Shown: piece after piece, positions 9,527-17,187 of the stretch
How positions within the stretch are numbered: position 1 is the first letter of the stretch
Layout of the letters: each line of letters begins with the position of its first letter
NCBI GenBank assembly: GCA_045640165.1
Contig: JAZUEK010000080.1
Location: forward strand, 1 to 61,761
Direction of reading: 5' to 3'
Length of the DNA: 61,761 bases
DNA from: RGIG426 sp045640165
Lineage (GTDB): Bacteria; Bacillota; Clostridia; Oscillospirales; Acutalibacteraceae
Translations under genes and position numbers: made by a program
Notes under the pieces: generated by a model
Told to the model about the DNA's origin: nothing
Databases searched by the model: none
Seen by the model: the letters and a program-made list of their open reading frames with translations, nothing else

Positions 9527-10114
9527 ATGGCGACCGTTTTAACCAAGCTTTTCGACGCTCCGGCCCCCGATTTTGCCGAAGCCGTGCGGTATGCCGGACT
9601 TCCCAAAACCGCCGCCGTGCCGGATGCGCTTAAAGCTGTCTTTGACGAACTCGCGCCCTCGCTTTCCTACAAGGTCTGCTACGCGGAATATCCGATTACG
9701 CAAAGCGGCGATACGCTCGATGTAGGCTTTGCGACCGTGCAGTCCGCGAATTTGGCGAAAAATCTCGACGGTTGCGACCGCGTGGTGCTGTTCGCCGCAA
9801 CGGTGGGGCTCGCGCCCGATCGCCTTGCGGAAAAATACCGCCGTCTGTCCCCCGAAAAAGCGCTGTATGCGAACGCCATCGGTGCAGAACGGGTGGAAGC
9901 GCTGTGCGATGCGTTTTGCGCCTTTTTAGCCGAAACAAACGCGACGAAACCACGCTTCAGTCCCGGTTACGGCGATCTGCCGCTCTCTTTGCAAACCGCC
10001 GTATTCGCCGCACTCGACTGTCCTCGCAAAATCGGCGTGACGTTAACCGACACGCTTTTGATGACCCCCACCAAATCCGTTACGGCGTTGGTGGGCCTTA
10101 AAAATTCCCCGTAA
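9527..10114 (+). CDS. Stand-alone methionine synthase reactivation-domain protein
   Basis: A 195-residue protein corresponding to the C-terminal activation domain of MetH (Met_synt_B12 fold), which binds S-adenosylmethionine and remethylates the cobalamin after accidental oxidation to Co(II). The signature RFSPGYGDLPL is at 143-153 (the family's RxSPGY SAM-binding motif), followed by LTDTLLMTPTKSVTALVGL, a match to the end of the domain. The neighbouring MetH ends right after its cobalamin domain, so this gene supplies the missing fourth domain in trans, as known for some Thermotogae and Clostridia. It starts 4 bp after metF and ends 15 bp before metH. Confidence 0.9.
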   Translation: MATVLTKLFDAPAPDFAEAVRYAGLPKTAAVPDALKAVFDELAPSLSYKVCYAEYPITQSGDTLDVGFATVQSANLAKNLDGCDRVVLFAATVGLAPDRLAEKYRRLSPEKALYANAIGAERVEALCDAFCAFLAETNATKPRFSPGYGDLPLSLQTAVFAALDCPRKIGVTLTDTLLMTPTKSVTALVGLKNSP

Positions 10115-10129
10115 AAAGAAGGGATTTCC

Positions 10130-12499
10130 ATGACCGTAATCGAATACCTTTCCGACAACCTGCTGTTTATGGACGGCGGCACCGGCACGTTGCTCCAAGC
10201 CGCCGGAATGCCGGCAGGCGTGTCGTCCGAACAATTCGGGCTTGACCGCCCCGACGTCGTGACCGCTATCCACAAACGCTATTACGATGCCGGTTGCAAC
10301 GTGGTGTCCACCAACACGTTCGGCGTTAACGGACTCAAATATGCCGACGATGATATCGAGAAGATGACGAAAAACGCCCTCGCTTGCGTGGCCGCCGCGC
10401 GCGACCAAAGCGACGGCTCCCAGAAAAAGTTTATCGCACTCGACATAGGACCGCTCGGAAAACTCCTTAAACCCTATGGCGAACTCGATTTCGAGGAGGC
10501 CGTTGCCGCGTTTGCCAAAACGGTCAACGCCGGCAAAGACGGCGCCGACCTCGTATTCATCGAAACGATGAACGATGCCTACGAAACCAAAGCGGCGCTG
10601 CTCGCCGCCAAAGAAAACTGCGATTTGCCGGTGTTCGTCAGCAACGCCTACAGCGAGGACGGTCGCCTGATGAGCGGTGCCGACCCTGCCGTGATGGTTG
10701 CGATGCTCGAGGGTCTCGGCGCGGACGCCATCGGCGTCAACTGCTCGTTCGGGCCGAAAGCGCTCGCCCCGATTGTGGAGCAATATCTCGCTCGCGCCTC
10801 CATACCGGTGCTGTTAAAGCCGAACGCCGGACTGCCGCGCGTCGAAAACGGCAAAACCGTCTTTGACGTTACCCCCGACGAGTTTGCAAGCGACGTTGCG
10901 GCGCTCATCCAAAAGGGCGTGCGCGTGGCCGGTGGCTGCTGCGGCACGACGCCGGAGCATCTTGCGGCGCTGATTGCCGCCTGCAACGGGCAAAAACCCG
11001 TCCCCACAACTAAAAAACACACCGCCACCGTCTGTTCCGGATGTAAAGCGGTTGACCTTGACAACTTCACCGTCATCGGTGAGCGCTTAAACCCCACCGG
11101 TAAAAAGCGCTTCCGTCAAGCCCTCGCAGAGCGCGATATGACCTATATCTTAGGCGTTGCCGCGGCCCAGCAGGAGCAGGGCGCACACGTCTTAGACGTC
11201 AACGTCGGCACCCCCGAAATCGACGAGCCGACCCTTCTGCCCGACGTGGTAGCAGAAGTGCAAGCGGTAAGCGATTTGCCTTTACAGATTGACACCTCTG
11301 ACCCCGTTGCGATGGAGCGCGCCTTGCGGCGTTACATCGGCAAACCGATGATTAACTCGGTCAACGGCAAGGAAGAATCGATGAAAAGCGTCTTCCCCCT
11401 CTCCAAAAAATACGGTGGCGTGGTCGTCGCGCTGACACTCGACGAAAACGGCATCCCCGATACCGCCGACGGACGTGTGGCGATTGCAAAACGCATTCTC
11501 GAAACCGCCGCGACCTATGGCATTGATAAGTCACAACTGATTTTCGATCCGCTGACCATGACGGTCAGCGCGGATAAAAACGCCGCGCTCGTCACGCTGG
11601 AAGCGGTGCGCCGCATCACGGAAGAACTCGGGTGCAAAACGTCGCTCGGCGTGTCCAACGTGTCGTTCGGGTTGCCCCACCGCGAACTGCTCAACGGCGA
11701 ATTCTTGGCGCTTGCCAAAGAAAACGGCCTCTCCGCGGCCATTCTCAACCCTGCCGCCCCCCACATCGAGCCGAACGCCTATGCGCGCGCGGTGTTGCTC
11801 GCGGAAGACGAGAACTGCGAAGCGTACATCACCTATGCCGCCTCGCTCGAGGATGCGCCGACACCGGCGCTCTCCGTCGGAGACGAAACGCTCGCCGACG
11901 CGATTTGCAAAGGGATGAAAGACGCGGCGGTTGCCAAAACAAAAGAACTGCTCGCCACCGTGGCGCCCCTCGCCGTGGTGGAAACCGAAATTATCCCGGC
12001 GCTCGACCGTGTGGGTCAAGGCTATGAACAAGGCGTGGTGTTTTTGCCGCAACTGCTCAGAGCCGCCGAATGCGCCGCCGCCGGCTTTGAAGAAATCAAA
12101 GCCGCCATGAGCGACAGCGACACCGTCGCGCGGCCGGGCAAAATCGTGCTTGCTACCGTTAAGGGGGACATTCACGACATCGGCAAAAACATCGTAAAAC
12201 TCTTGCTCGAAAACTACGGCTTTACGGTTGTGGACCTCGGCCGTGACGTTGCGCCCGAAGCGATTGTCTCCGCGGCGCTCGAACAAAATGCCGGACTGGT
12301 CGGGCTTTCGGCGCTGATGACTACCACCGTTCCGGCGATGGAAGAAACCATCCGTGCCCTGCGCGAGAGCGCCCCGAACGTAAAAGTCGTGGTGGGCGGC
12401 GCCGTGCTCACTCCGGATTACGCCGCACAAATCGGCGCCGATTTCTACGGCAAAGACGCGATGGACACCGTCCGTATCGCCGAAACGCTGTTCTCGTAA
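10130..12499 (+). CDS. metH: Cobalamin-dependent methionine synthase, lacking the reactivation domain
   Basis: Transfers a methyl group from 5-methyl-THF via cobalamin to homocysteine. Of 789 residues, about 1-290 form the zinc homocysteine domain (MDGGTGTLLQ; zinc cysteines C205 in GVNCSFGP and C270/C271 in GGCCGTTPEHL), about 314-560 the pterin barrel (VIGERLNPTGKKRFR; DVNVGTPEID), and about 590-789 the B12 cap and Rossmann domains with the lower-ligand motif DIHDIG at 680-685 (His682). Full-length MetH has about 1200 residues; the C-terminal SAM-binding domain is absent and is encoded by the preceding gene. AAGGGATTTCC precedes the ATG. Last gene of the metF operon. Confidence 0.96.
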   Translation: MTVIEYLSDNLLFMDGGTGTLLQAAGMPAGVSSEQFGLDRPDVVTAIHKRYYDAGCNVVSTNTFGVNGLKYADDDIEKMTKNALACVAAARDQSDGSQKKFIALDIGPLGKLLKPYGELDFEEAVAAFAKTVNAGKDGADLVFIETMNDAYETKAALLAAKENCDLPVFVSNAYSEDGRLMSGADPAVMVAMLEGLGADAIGVNCSFGPKALAPIVEQYLARASIPVLLKPNAGLPRVENGKTVFDVTPDEFASDVAALIQKGVRVAGGCCGTTPEHLAALIAACNGQKPVPTTKKHTATVCSGCKAVDLDNFTVIGERLNPTGKKRFRQALAERDMTYILGVAAAQQEQGAHVLDVNVGTPEIDEPTLLPDVVAEVQAVSDLPLQIDTSDPVAMERALRRYIGKPMINSVNGKEESMKSVFPLSKKYGGVVVALTLDENGIPDTADGRVAIAKRILETAATYGIDKSQLIFDPLTMTVSADKNAALVTLEAVRRITEELGCKTSLGVSNVSFGLPHRELLNGEFLALAKENGLSAAILNPAAPHIEPNAYARAVLLAEDENCEAYITYAASLEDAPTPALSVGDETLADAICKGMKDAAVAKTKELLATVAPLAVVETEIIPALDRVGQGYEQGVVFLPQLLRAAECAAAGFEEIKAAMSDSDTVARPGKIVLATVKGDIHDIGKNIVKLLLENYGFTVVDLGRDVAPEAIVSAALEQNAGLVGLSALMTTTVPAMEETIRALRESAPNVKVVVGGAVLTPDYAAQIGADFYGKDAMDTVRIAETLFS

Positions 12500-12512
12500 A
12501 ATGCAAAAAAAG

Positions 12513-12548
12513 AAAGCCGTTGCAACCATTCGGTTGCAACGGCTTTTT
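12513..12548. terminator. Bidirectional terminator between metH and the lipoprotein gene
   Basis: A 15-bp perfect stem (AAAGCCGTTGCAACC and its complement) with loop ATTC, flanked by A-rich sequence on the left and T-rich on the right, so it can end transcription from both sides. Confidence 0.9.
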
Positions 12549-12558
12549 CGTTTGCTAC

Positions 12559-13764
12559 TTATTCAAAAAAGCTTTTCGGGTCGCACATTTTCACCGCGCG
12601 GCTGTTGATTTTCACGGAATCCGCCTGCGCGTCTTCTTTGGCTTTCACCGCTTTGTCGAAATCGTCCTGACGGAGAGATTTCACAATCGCCTCGGCGCTG
12701 TCGGCACGATAGGTGTCGCGGCCTTTGCCGTCCGGATCAATACGATACACGAGCGCCGCCATTTTGCTGCCGCCGTTTTGGTTATACTCGGCGATAGCCA
12801 CCTCGCCCTCGTCCACCGAGCGGATGAGTTTCACGAGGTCTTGGTCAACGTTGTCCGCGCCGGCATCCACCGTCTGGACGTTCTGGGAATTGTTGGAGGT
12901 CACGTTCTCTTTCGGCTCACCGGCGTAATCGGTGTCGTACTCTTTCTTTTCGCCGTCTTCGCTGTCGGCGGCGGTGGCGGCATCATACGCGGCAATCGCC
13001 TCATCGAAGTCGCCGGTCGCATAGAACACGTTGCGATAGCCCTCGAGGTCGGCTTTTTTCGCGGCGATTTCGTCATCCGAAAGCGCGTTGCCATCGGTAT
13101 CGACGAGCGCGACTTGGATGATTTCGTACGCAAGATAGTTGTCGTCGAAATATTTATCGACGTCCGCCTGCTTGGTCGGCTGTTTGCCGTCCACACCGAA
13201 CAGGCCCATAAACACGGTGTCTTCGAGGTAGGTCGCATTGATATACGCTTTGCGGAAACTTTCAAGCGAGAAGCCTTTCTCCACAAGATCCGCCTCGCTG
13301 TAGGAAGCGAGCGCGCTGTCCGCCGCGGCAAGGTCTTCCTCGCTGATGGAGAGTTTGTTGTCGTCCATCAACGCTTTCAGCGCAGAGAGATAAATAATCT
13401 GGTCTTTGGTCGCCTCTTTGATATAATCGGCAATCGGAAGGCCATCCTCTTTCAGCGTCACAGCAGAGCCGGTGGCGGTCGTCGTCGTTTCGGGCTCGGA
13501 AACCTCGGAGGTCTCGTCGTCATCGCTTAAATCGTAGGGATTCTCGTAGGGCATCGTCTGGTCCCACATGGTGGAGACGTCGCCAAAATAAGAATAATAC
13601 TGATAAATCTGGCTGGCGTTTTGATAGAGATACGCCAGATACTCGGCGGTGGAATATTCGCTGTTGCCCACCGTCATCGCCACCGCAGGGGTGGAACAAC
13701 CGACGGCAAACACCGCCAGAACCAGCGCCAACGTTACGCCGAGCACACGTTTCATCGTTTTCAT
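12559..13764 (-). CDS. Lipoprotein, possibly related to SurA/PrsA N-terminal chaperone domains
   Basis: The 401-residue precursor has a type II signal: MKTMKRVLGVTLALVLAVFA followed by VGC, with lipidation expected on Cys23, so it should sit on the outer face of the membrane. The mature part is acidic, mostly helical, and contains a low-complexity Ser/Thr/Glu linker (about 80-100). The stretch AVAMTVGNSEYSTAEYLAYL resembles the start of SurA/PrsA-type foldases, but no parvulin isomerase motif is seen, so any chaperone role is inference. GAAAGGAG is 9 bases from the ATG. It has its own promoter and shares a terminator with metH. I cannot assign a function. Confidence 0.6.
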   Translation of the reverse strand: MKTMKRVLGVTLALVLAVFAVGCSTPAVAMTVGNSEYSTAEYLAYLYQNASQIYQYYSYFGDVSTMWDQTMPYENPYDLSDDDETSEVSEPETTTTATGSAVTLKEDGLPIADYIKEATKDQIIYLSALKALMDDNKLSISEEDLAAADSALASYSEADLVEKGFSLESFRKAYINATYLEDTVFMGLFGVDGKQPTKQADVDKYFDDNYLAYEIIQVALVDTDGNALSDDEIAAKKADLEGYRNVFYATGDFDEAIAAYDAATAADSEDGEKKEYDTDYAGEPKENVTSNNSQNVQTVDAGADNVDQDLVKLIRSVDEGEVAIAEYNQNGGSKMAALVYRIDPDGKGRDTYRADSAEAIVKSLRQDDFDKAVKAKEDAQADSVKINSRAVKMCDPKSFFE

Positions 13765-13808
13765 AAAAAGTTTCTCCTTTCGTTTTTGAAACCTCTGTAC
13801 ATCTTTGT

Positions 13809-13837
13809 ATTATACCGAATTTTTCCCGGTTTGTAAA
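13809..13837 (-). promoter_or_regulatory. Promoter for the lipoprotein gene
   Basis: On the minus strand TTTACA (13832-13837), 17 bp, TATAAT (13809-13814). Confidence 0.8.
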
Positions 13838-13876
13838 CCACCTTTTTGTAAGAATTTTTTGTGTTTTCAAAAAAGA

Positions 13877-13905
13877 TGGACAAACTAACGAAAATGGTGT
13901 ATAGT
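13877..13905 (+). promoter_or_regulatory. Promoter for the ABC/zinc transporter operon
   Basis: TGGACA (13877-13882), 17 bp, TATAGT (13900-13905), only 14 bases before the first start codon. It is divergent from the lipoprotein promoter. No clear Zur/Fur palindrome is seen between the two. Confidence 0.65.
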
Positions 13906-13919
13906 GAAAGGTGATTGTA

Positions 13920-14594
13920 ATGAGTCGTCTCATCCAAATGGAGCATATCGAAAAAACGTATCCGCAAAAAAACGGCGGCGTATCCGCTCTCGCGGACGTG
14001 TCGTTTTCGGTGAATGCCGGTGAATTGGTGGGCATTCTCGGCCGCTCCGGCTCGGGAAAATCCACTTTAACGCAGTTGCTCGGCTGTCTTGCTTCCCCCA
14101 CAAGCGGACGGTATCTCTTTTGCGGACGGGACGTAGCCGCACTTTCTCCCAACGAGCGCGCGGCGCTTCGCGCCACGAAAATCGGTTTTGTATTTCAGGA
14201 TTTCCGCCTGCTGCCCACGCTGACGGCGCTCGAAAACGTGGAATTGCCGCTCACCTTTTGCGGCGTACCCTCTGCCACCCGTCGGCGTCGTGCCTATCGG
14301 ATGCTGTGCGCCGTCGGATTAGAACACCGCGCCGCGCACCGCCCGTTTGAACTGTCCGGCGGTCAGCAACAGCGCGTCGCCGTGGCGCGCGCCCTCGTCA
14401 CTCGACCGAAACTACTGCTCGCGGACGAACCGACCGGCAACTTAGACTCTCGTTCGGGCGAAGACGTGATGAAACTGCTTACCCGATGGAACGCTCTCGG
14501 TAATACGGTGATTTTAGTCACCCACGACAACGCGATTGCCGCCGCGCTTCCGCGCACGTTACGATTACACGACGGAAAACTCGTCTTAAAGTAA
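13920..14594 (+). CDS. ABC transporter ATPase of the MacB/LolD type, without a partner permease nearby
   Basis: A single ABC cassette of 224 residues. Walker A GRSGSGKST (about 40-48), Q-loop FVFQDFRLLPTLTALENV, signature LSGGQQQRVAVARAL and Walker B LLLADEPTGNLD match the MacB/LolD/FtsE branch, where the Q-loop reads FQxxxLLPxLTxxENV. Such ATPases normally pair with an FtsX/MacB-fold permease; none is encoded here. It is instead the first gene of a run with znuA-, znuC- and znuB-like genes (13 bp to znuA). Its permease may be elsewhere, or it may be a leftover of a rearranged operon. The ATG at 13920 follows AAAGGTGA; an in-frame GTG at 13911 is part of that ribosome site. Confidence 0.85.
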   Translation: MSRLIQMEHIEKTYPQKNGGVSALADVSFSVNAGELVGILGRSGSGKSTLTQLLGCLASPTSGRYLFCGRDVAALSPNERAALRATKIGFVFQDFRLLPTLTALENVELPLTFCGVPSATRRRRAYRMLCAVGLEHRAAHRPFELSGGQQQRVAVARALVTRPKLLLADEPTGNLDSRSGEDVMKLLTRWNALGNTVILVTHDNAIAAALPRTLRLHDGKLVLK

Positions 14595-14607
14595 AGGAGA
14601 CTTTGCC

Positions 14608-15585
14608 TTGAAATCCACCTTTCTCAAAACCATCGCCTTTTTGGGCGTGCTCGCCGTTCTGACGGCGGTATCGGCGTTGTGGGCGAACCCCACCGCCACC
14701 AAAACGGACGATAAAACCTTCGTTTGCTCGTTTTACCCCGTCTATATCGCCGCCAAAAACGTGGTTGGTGACGTAAAGGGAGTTACCCTTACGAACTTAA
14801 CCGGAACGCAGACCGGCTGTGTCCACGATTATCAGCTGACACCCGAAAACGCCATCGCGCTCGACTCCGCCGACGCGGTGATTTTGAACGGTGCGGAGGC
14901 GGAGCTGTTCTTGCAGGACGCCCTCGCTGCGCGCCCGAATCTTCCGTGTATCGACTGCTCTGAGGGCAGCGTAGAACTGCTTTCGAGCAACCACGAGCAT
15001 CATCACCACGGAGACGAGGACGAACACGAACTCACCGAAGAAGAATTCCGTGAAGCCACGTCCGACACGTTCAACGTGAACTCTCACGTGTGGACCGGCC
15101 CCGGCCGCTACGCCGAGCAAGTACATACTCTCTGTGAAGGACTTTGCCTTGTCGATCCCGACAACGCCGTCACCTATCGAAAAAACGCCGCGACGTATAC
15201 CGAAAAGATTTTTGCGACGGCTGACGCCTTAAAATCCGCCGCCGACACACTCCCGACCAAGAACGTGGTGCTGTTCCACGACTCGCTCGCTTATCTTGCG
15301 GACGAATTGGGGCTCACCGTCGTCGCCTCGCTCTCGGTTGGCGAGGACAGCGGCGTTCCCACCGACGAACTTGTGGAAGCCGCCGAGGAAATTCGCGAAG
15401 CCGGCGACGTAATTTTCCTTTACGACAGTCAATACGCCGATTTATCCTACGATTCCCTTGCCAAAAACGCCAAACGGTGCGTGTCGCTGACACTCGACTG
15501 CGCCACCACCGGCGACGACGAGGCGAACGCGTGGCTTTCGGCGATGGAACATAACAAAACTGTACTTACGGGGGTGACGTTTTGA
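14608..15585 (+). CDS. Zinc/manganese ABC transporter solute-binding protein
   Basis: Cluster A-I metal-binding protein that captures Zn2+ (or Mn2+) outside the cell for the ATPase and permease that follow. Likely metal ligands are H73 (CVHDYQL), H160 (NSHVWTGP) and a His in FHDS near 224, and a metal-collecting loop NHEHHHHGDEDEHE lies at about 128-141, typical of ZnuA/AdcA. The start is TTG with AAAGGAGA upstream. The N-terminus (about 5-26) is a hydrophobic signal, but no Cys lipobox follows; relatives in Gram-positives are lipoproteins, so this one is either held by an uncleaved signal anchor or cleaved after ALWA. The stop overlaps the start of the ATPase gene. Confidence 0.88.
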   Translation: MKSTFLKTIAFLGVLAVLTAVSALWANPTATKTDDKTFVCSFYPVYIAAKNVVGDVKGVTLTNLTGTQTGCVHDYQLTPENAIALDSADAVILNGAEAELFLQDALAARPNLPCIDCSEGSVELLSSNHEHHHHGDEDEHELTEEEFREATSDTFNVNSHVWTGPGRYAEQVHTLCEGLCLVDPDNAVTYRKNAATYTEKIFATADALKSAADTLPTKNVVLFHDSLAYLADELGLTVVASLSVGEDSGVPTDELVEAAEEIREAGDVIFLYDSQYADLSYDSLAKNAKRCVSLTLDCATTGDDEANAWLSAMEHNKTVLTGVTF

Positions 15586-16316
15586 GTCACGGATGCGGAT
15601 TACATTGCCTTAAAATCGAACATATCTCCGTCAAAGACGGGCAGGACGAGATTTTGCACGACGTGTGCCTGCACGCCCATTGCGGCGAACTGACCGCGAT
15701 TATCGGGCGCAACGGCGCCGGCAAATCCACCTTGCTCAAAGCCATTTTGGGCGAAGTGAAACACGAGGGCACGGTCAGTTTTTCCGGCCACAACGGCACA
15801 CCCACGCCGCACAAGCCGAAAATCGGCTACGTGCCGCAACACCTCGACATCGACAAAACGTCGCCTGCCACGGTGTACGATATGGCGCTCGCGTTCACCT
15901 CGCGCCGACCGGCGTTTTTGCCGCCCAAAAAAGCGCAAGTAGAGGCGCTTCGCGCCCACTTTGACCGCTTCGGCGCAGGGGACCTCCTCGAAAAACGTGC
16001 CGGCGTGCTTTCCGGCGGCGAACTGCAACGGGTGCTCCTCGCCATCGCCACCGTTCCGGCACCTGACCTGCTCATTTTGGACGAGCCGGTGTCCGGCGTG
16101 GACGCGGCAGGCCTCGACCGCTTTTACGGCATGGTCGAAGAACTGCGCCGCACCGACGATATGGTGATGTTACTCGTCTCGCACGATTTGGATTTCGTCA
16201 AACGTGCCGCCGGACGAGTGGTGCTACTTGACAAAACGGTGGAAGCGGTGGGAACGCCGGACGAGGTCTACGCCTCCGAAGCGTTTTTAGCCGCGTTCCC
16301 GAAAGGAGGCGCGTAA
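15582..16316 (+). CDS. Zinc/manganese ABC transporter ATPase
   Basis: Cassette protein of 244 residues of the metal-uptake (ZnuC/MntB) family, energising the downstream permease. Walker A GRNGAGKST, a short Q-loop region IGYVPQHLDID, signature LSGGELQRVLLA and Walker B LLILDEPVSGVD are intact; VSGVD and the QHLDID stretch are typical of ZnuC relatives. It starts at TTG with GGGGGTGA upstream, and the start codon overlaps the stop of the binding-protein gene, so the two are translationally coupled. It ends 1 bp before the permease start. Confidence 0.9.
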   Translation: MSHGCGLHCLKIEHISVKDGQDEILHDVCLHAHCGELTAIIGRNGAGKSTLLKAILGEVKHEGTVSFSGHNGTPTPHKPKIGYVPQHLDIDKTSPATVYDMALAFTSRRPAFLPPKKAQVEALRAHFDRFGAGDLLEKRAGVLSGGELQRVLLAIATVPAPDLLILDEPVSGVDAAGLDRFYGMVEELRRTDDMVMLLVSHDLDFVKRAAGRVVLLDKTVEAVGTPDEVYASEAFLAAFPKGGA

Positions 16317-16317
16317 G

Positions 16318-17130
16318 ATGGACGTTTTCGCTTCCTTTTTCGACTATGGGTTCTTAAAAACCGCGCTTTTCGCGGTGCTGCTCATTATGCCGCTCTTTTC
16401 CCTGCTCGGGACAATGGTGGTCAACCGCGGTATGGCGTTTTTCTCGGATGCGCTCGGCCACTCGGCGCTCACCGGTATGGGTATCGGCGTATTGCTCGGG
16501 TTGACCGACGTCACGCCGGCGATGCTCGTCTTCGCCGTGCTGTTCGCGCTCGGACTTAACGCGGTGCGCCATTCCCGTGCCGCCTCGACCGACACGATTA
16601 TCGGCGTGTTTTCGTCCTGCGGCGTGGCACTCGGTCTTGTGCTGCTCTCGCGCGGCAGTTTCGCCAAATACCAAACGATTTTAATCGGCGATATCTTGAA
16701 CGTCACCGCGACCGACCTGTGGATGCTCGGCGGCGCGCTCGTCGCCATGGTCGCCGTGTGGCTTCTCTGCTTCAACGGCTTCCACGCGGTGGCGATTTCC
16801 CCCACCCTCGCACGCAGTAAAGGCATTGCCGTGCGGTTTTACGACAACCTCTTTGTGGTCGTCACCGCCGTAACCGTGATGCTCTCCATCCGCATTGTGG
16901 GACTGCTGCTCATCAACGCGATGCTCATTCTTCCTGCGGCGGCGGCGCGCAACGTTGCGCGCAATATGCGCGGCTATCACGGCTACGCCCTGCTGTTCGG
17001 ACTGTTCTCGGGCGTTGTCGGGTTGTTCCTCTCCTATTTCCACGCGGCGGCGACCGGCCCGATGATTGTCCTCGTCGCGGCAGTCGTCTTCTTCGGCACG
17101 TACTTCATCGGCAAAAGCGAGAGAAACTAA
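16318..17130 (+). CDS. Zinc/manganese ABC transporter permease (ABC-3 family)
   Basis: Membrane protein of 270 residues with about eight hydrophobic helices. Family features are FFSDALGHSALTGMGIG near 40-57, the GDILNVTATDLW stretch near 123, and ARSKGIAVRFYDNLF near 162, which is the coupling-helix region contacting the ATPase. It forms the membrane channel for the metal delivered by the product of the gene at 14608. GAAAGGAGGCGCGTAAG precedes the ATG. Last gene of the operon; the terminator is 18 bp downstream. Confidence 0.92.
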   Translation: MDVFASFFDYGFLKTALFAVLLIMPLFSLLGTMVVNRGMAFFSDALGHSALTGMGIGVLLGLTDVTPAMLVFAVLFALGLNAVRHSRAASTDTIIGVFSSCGVALGLVLLSRGSFAKYQTILIGDILNVTATDLWMLGGALVAMVAVWLLCFNGFHAVAISPTLARSKGIAVRFYDNLFVVVTAVTVMLSIRIVGLLLINAMLILPAAAARNVARNMRGYHGYALLFGLFSGVVGLFLSYFHAAATGPMIVLVAAVVFFGTYFIGKSERN

Positions 17131-17147
17131 AACAACATAACAAAAAT

Positions 17148-17174
17148 AACCCCCGACCGTCGGTCGGGGGTTTT
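17148..17174. terminator. Bidirectional terminator between the metal transporter operon and gpmI
   Basis: Stem AACCCCCGACC / GGTCGGGGGTT with a short loop, followed by TTCTTTT on the plus strand and T-rich sequence on the minus strand. It serves znuB-like (+) and gpmI (-). Confidence 0.9.
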
Positions 17175-17187
17175 CTTTTGCAAAATC

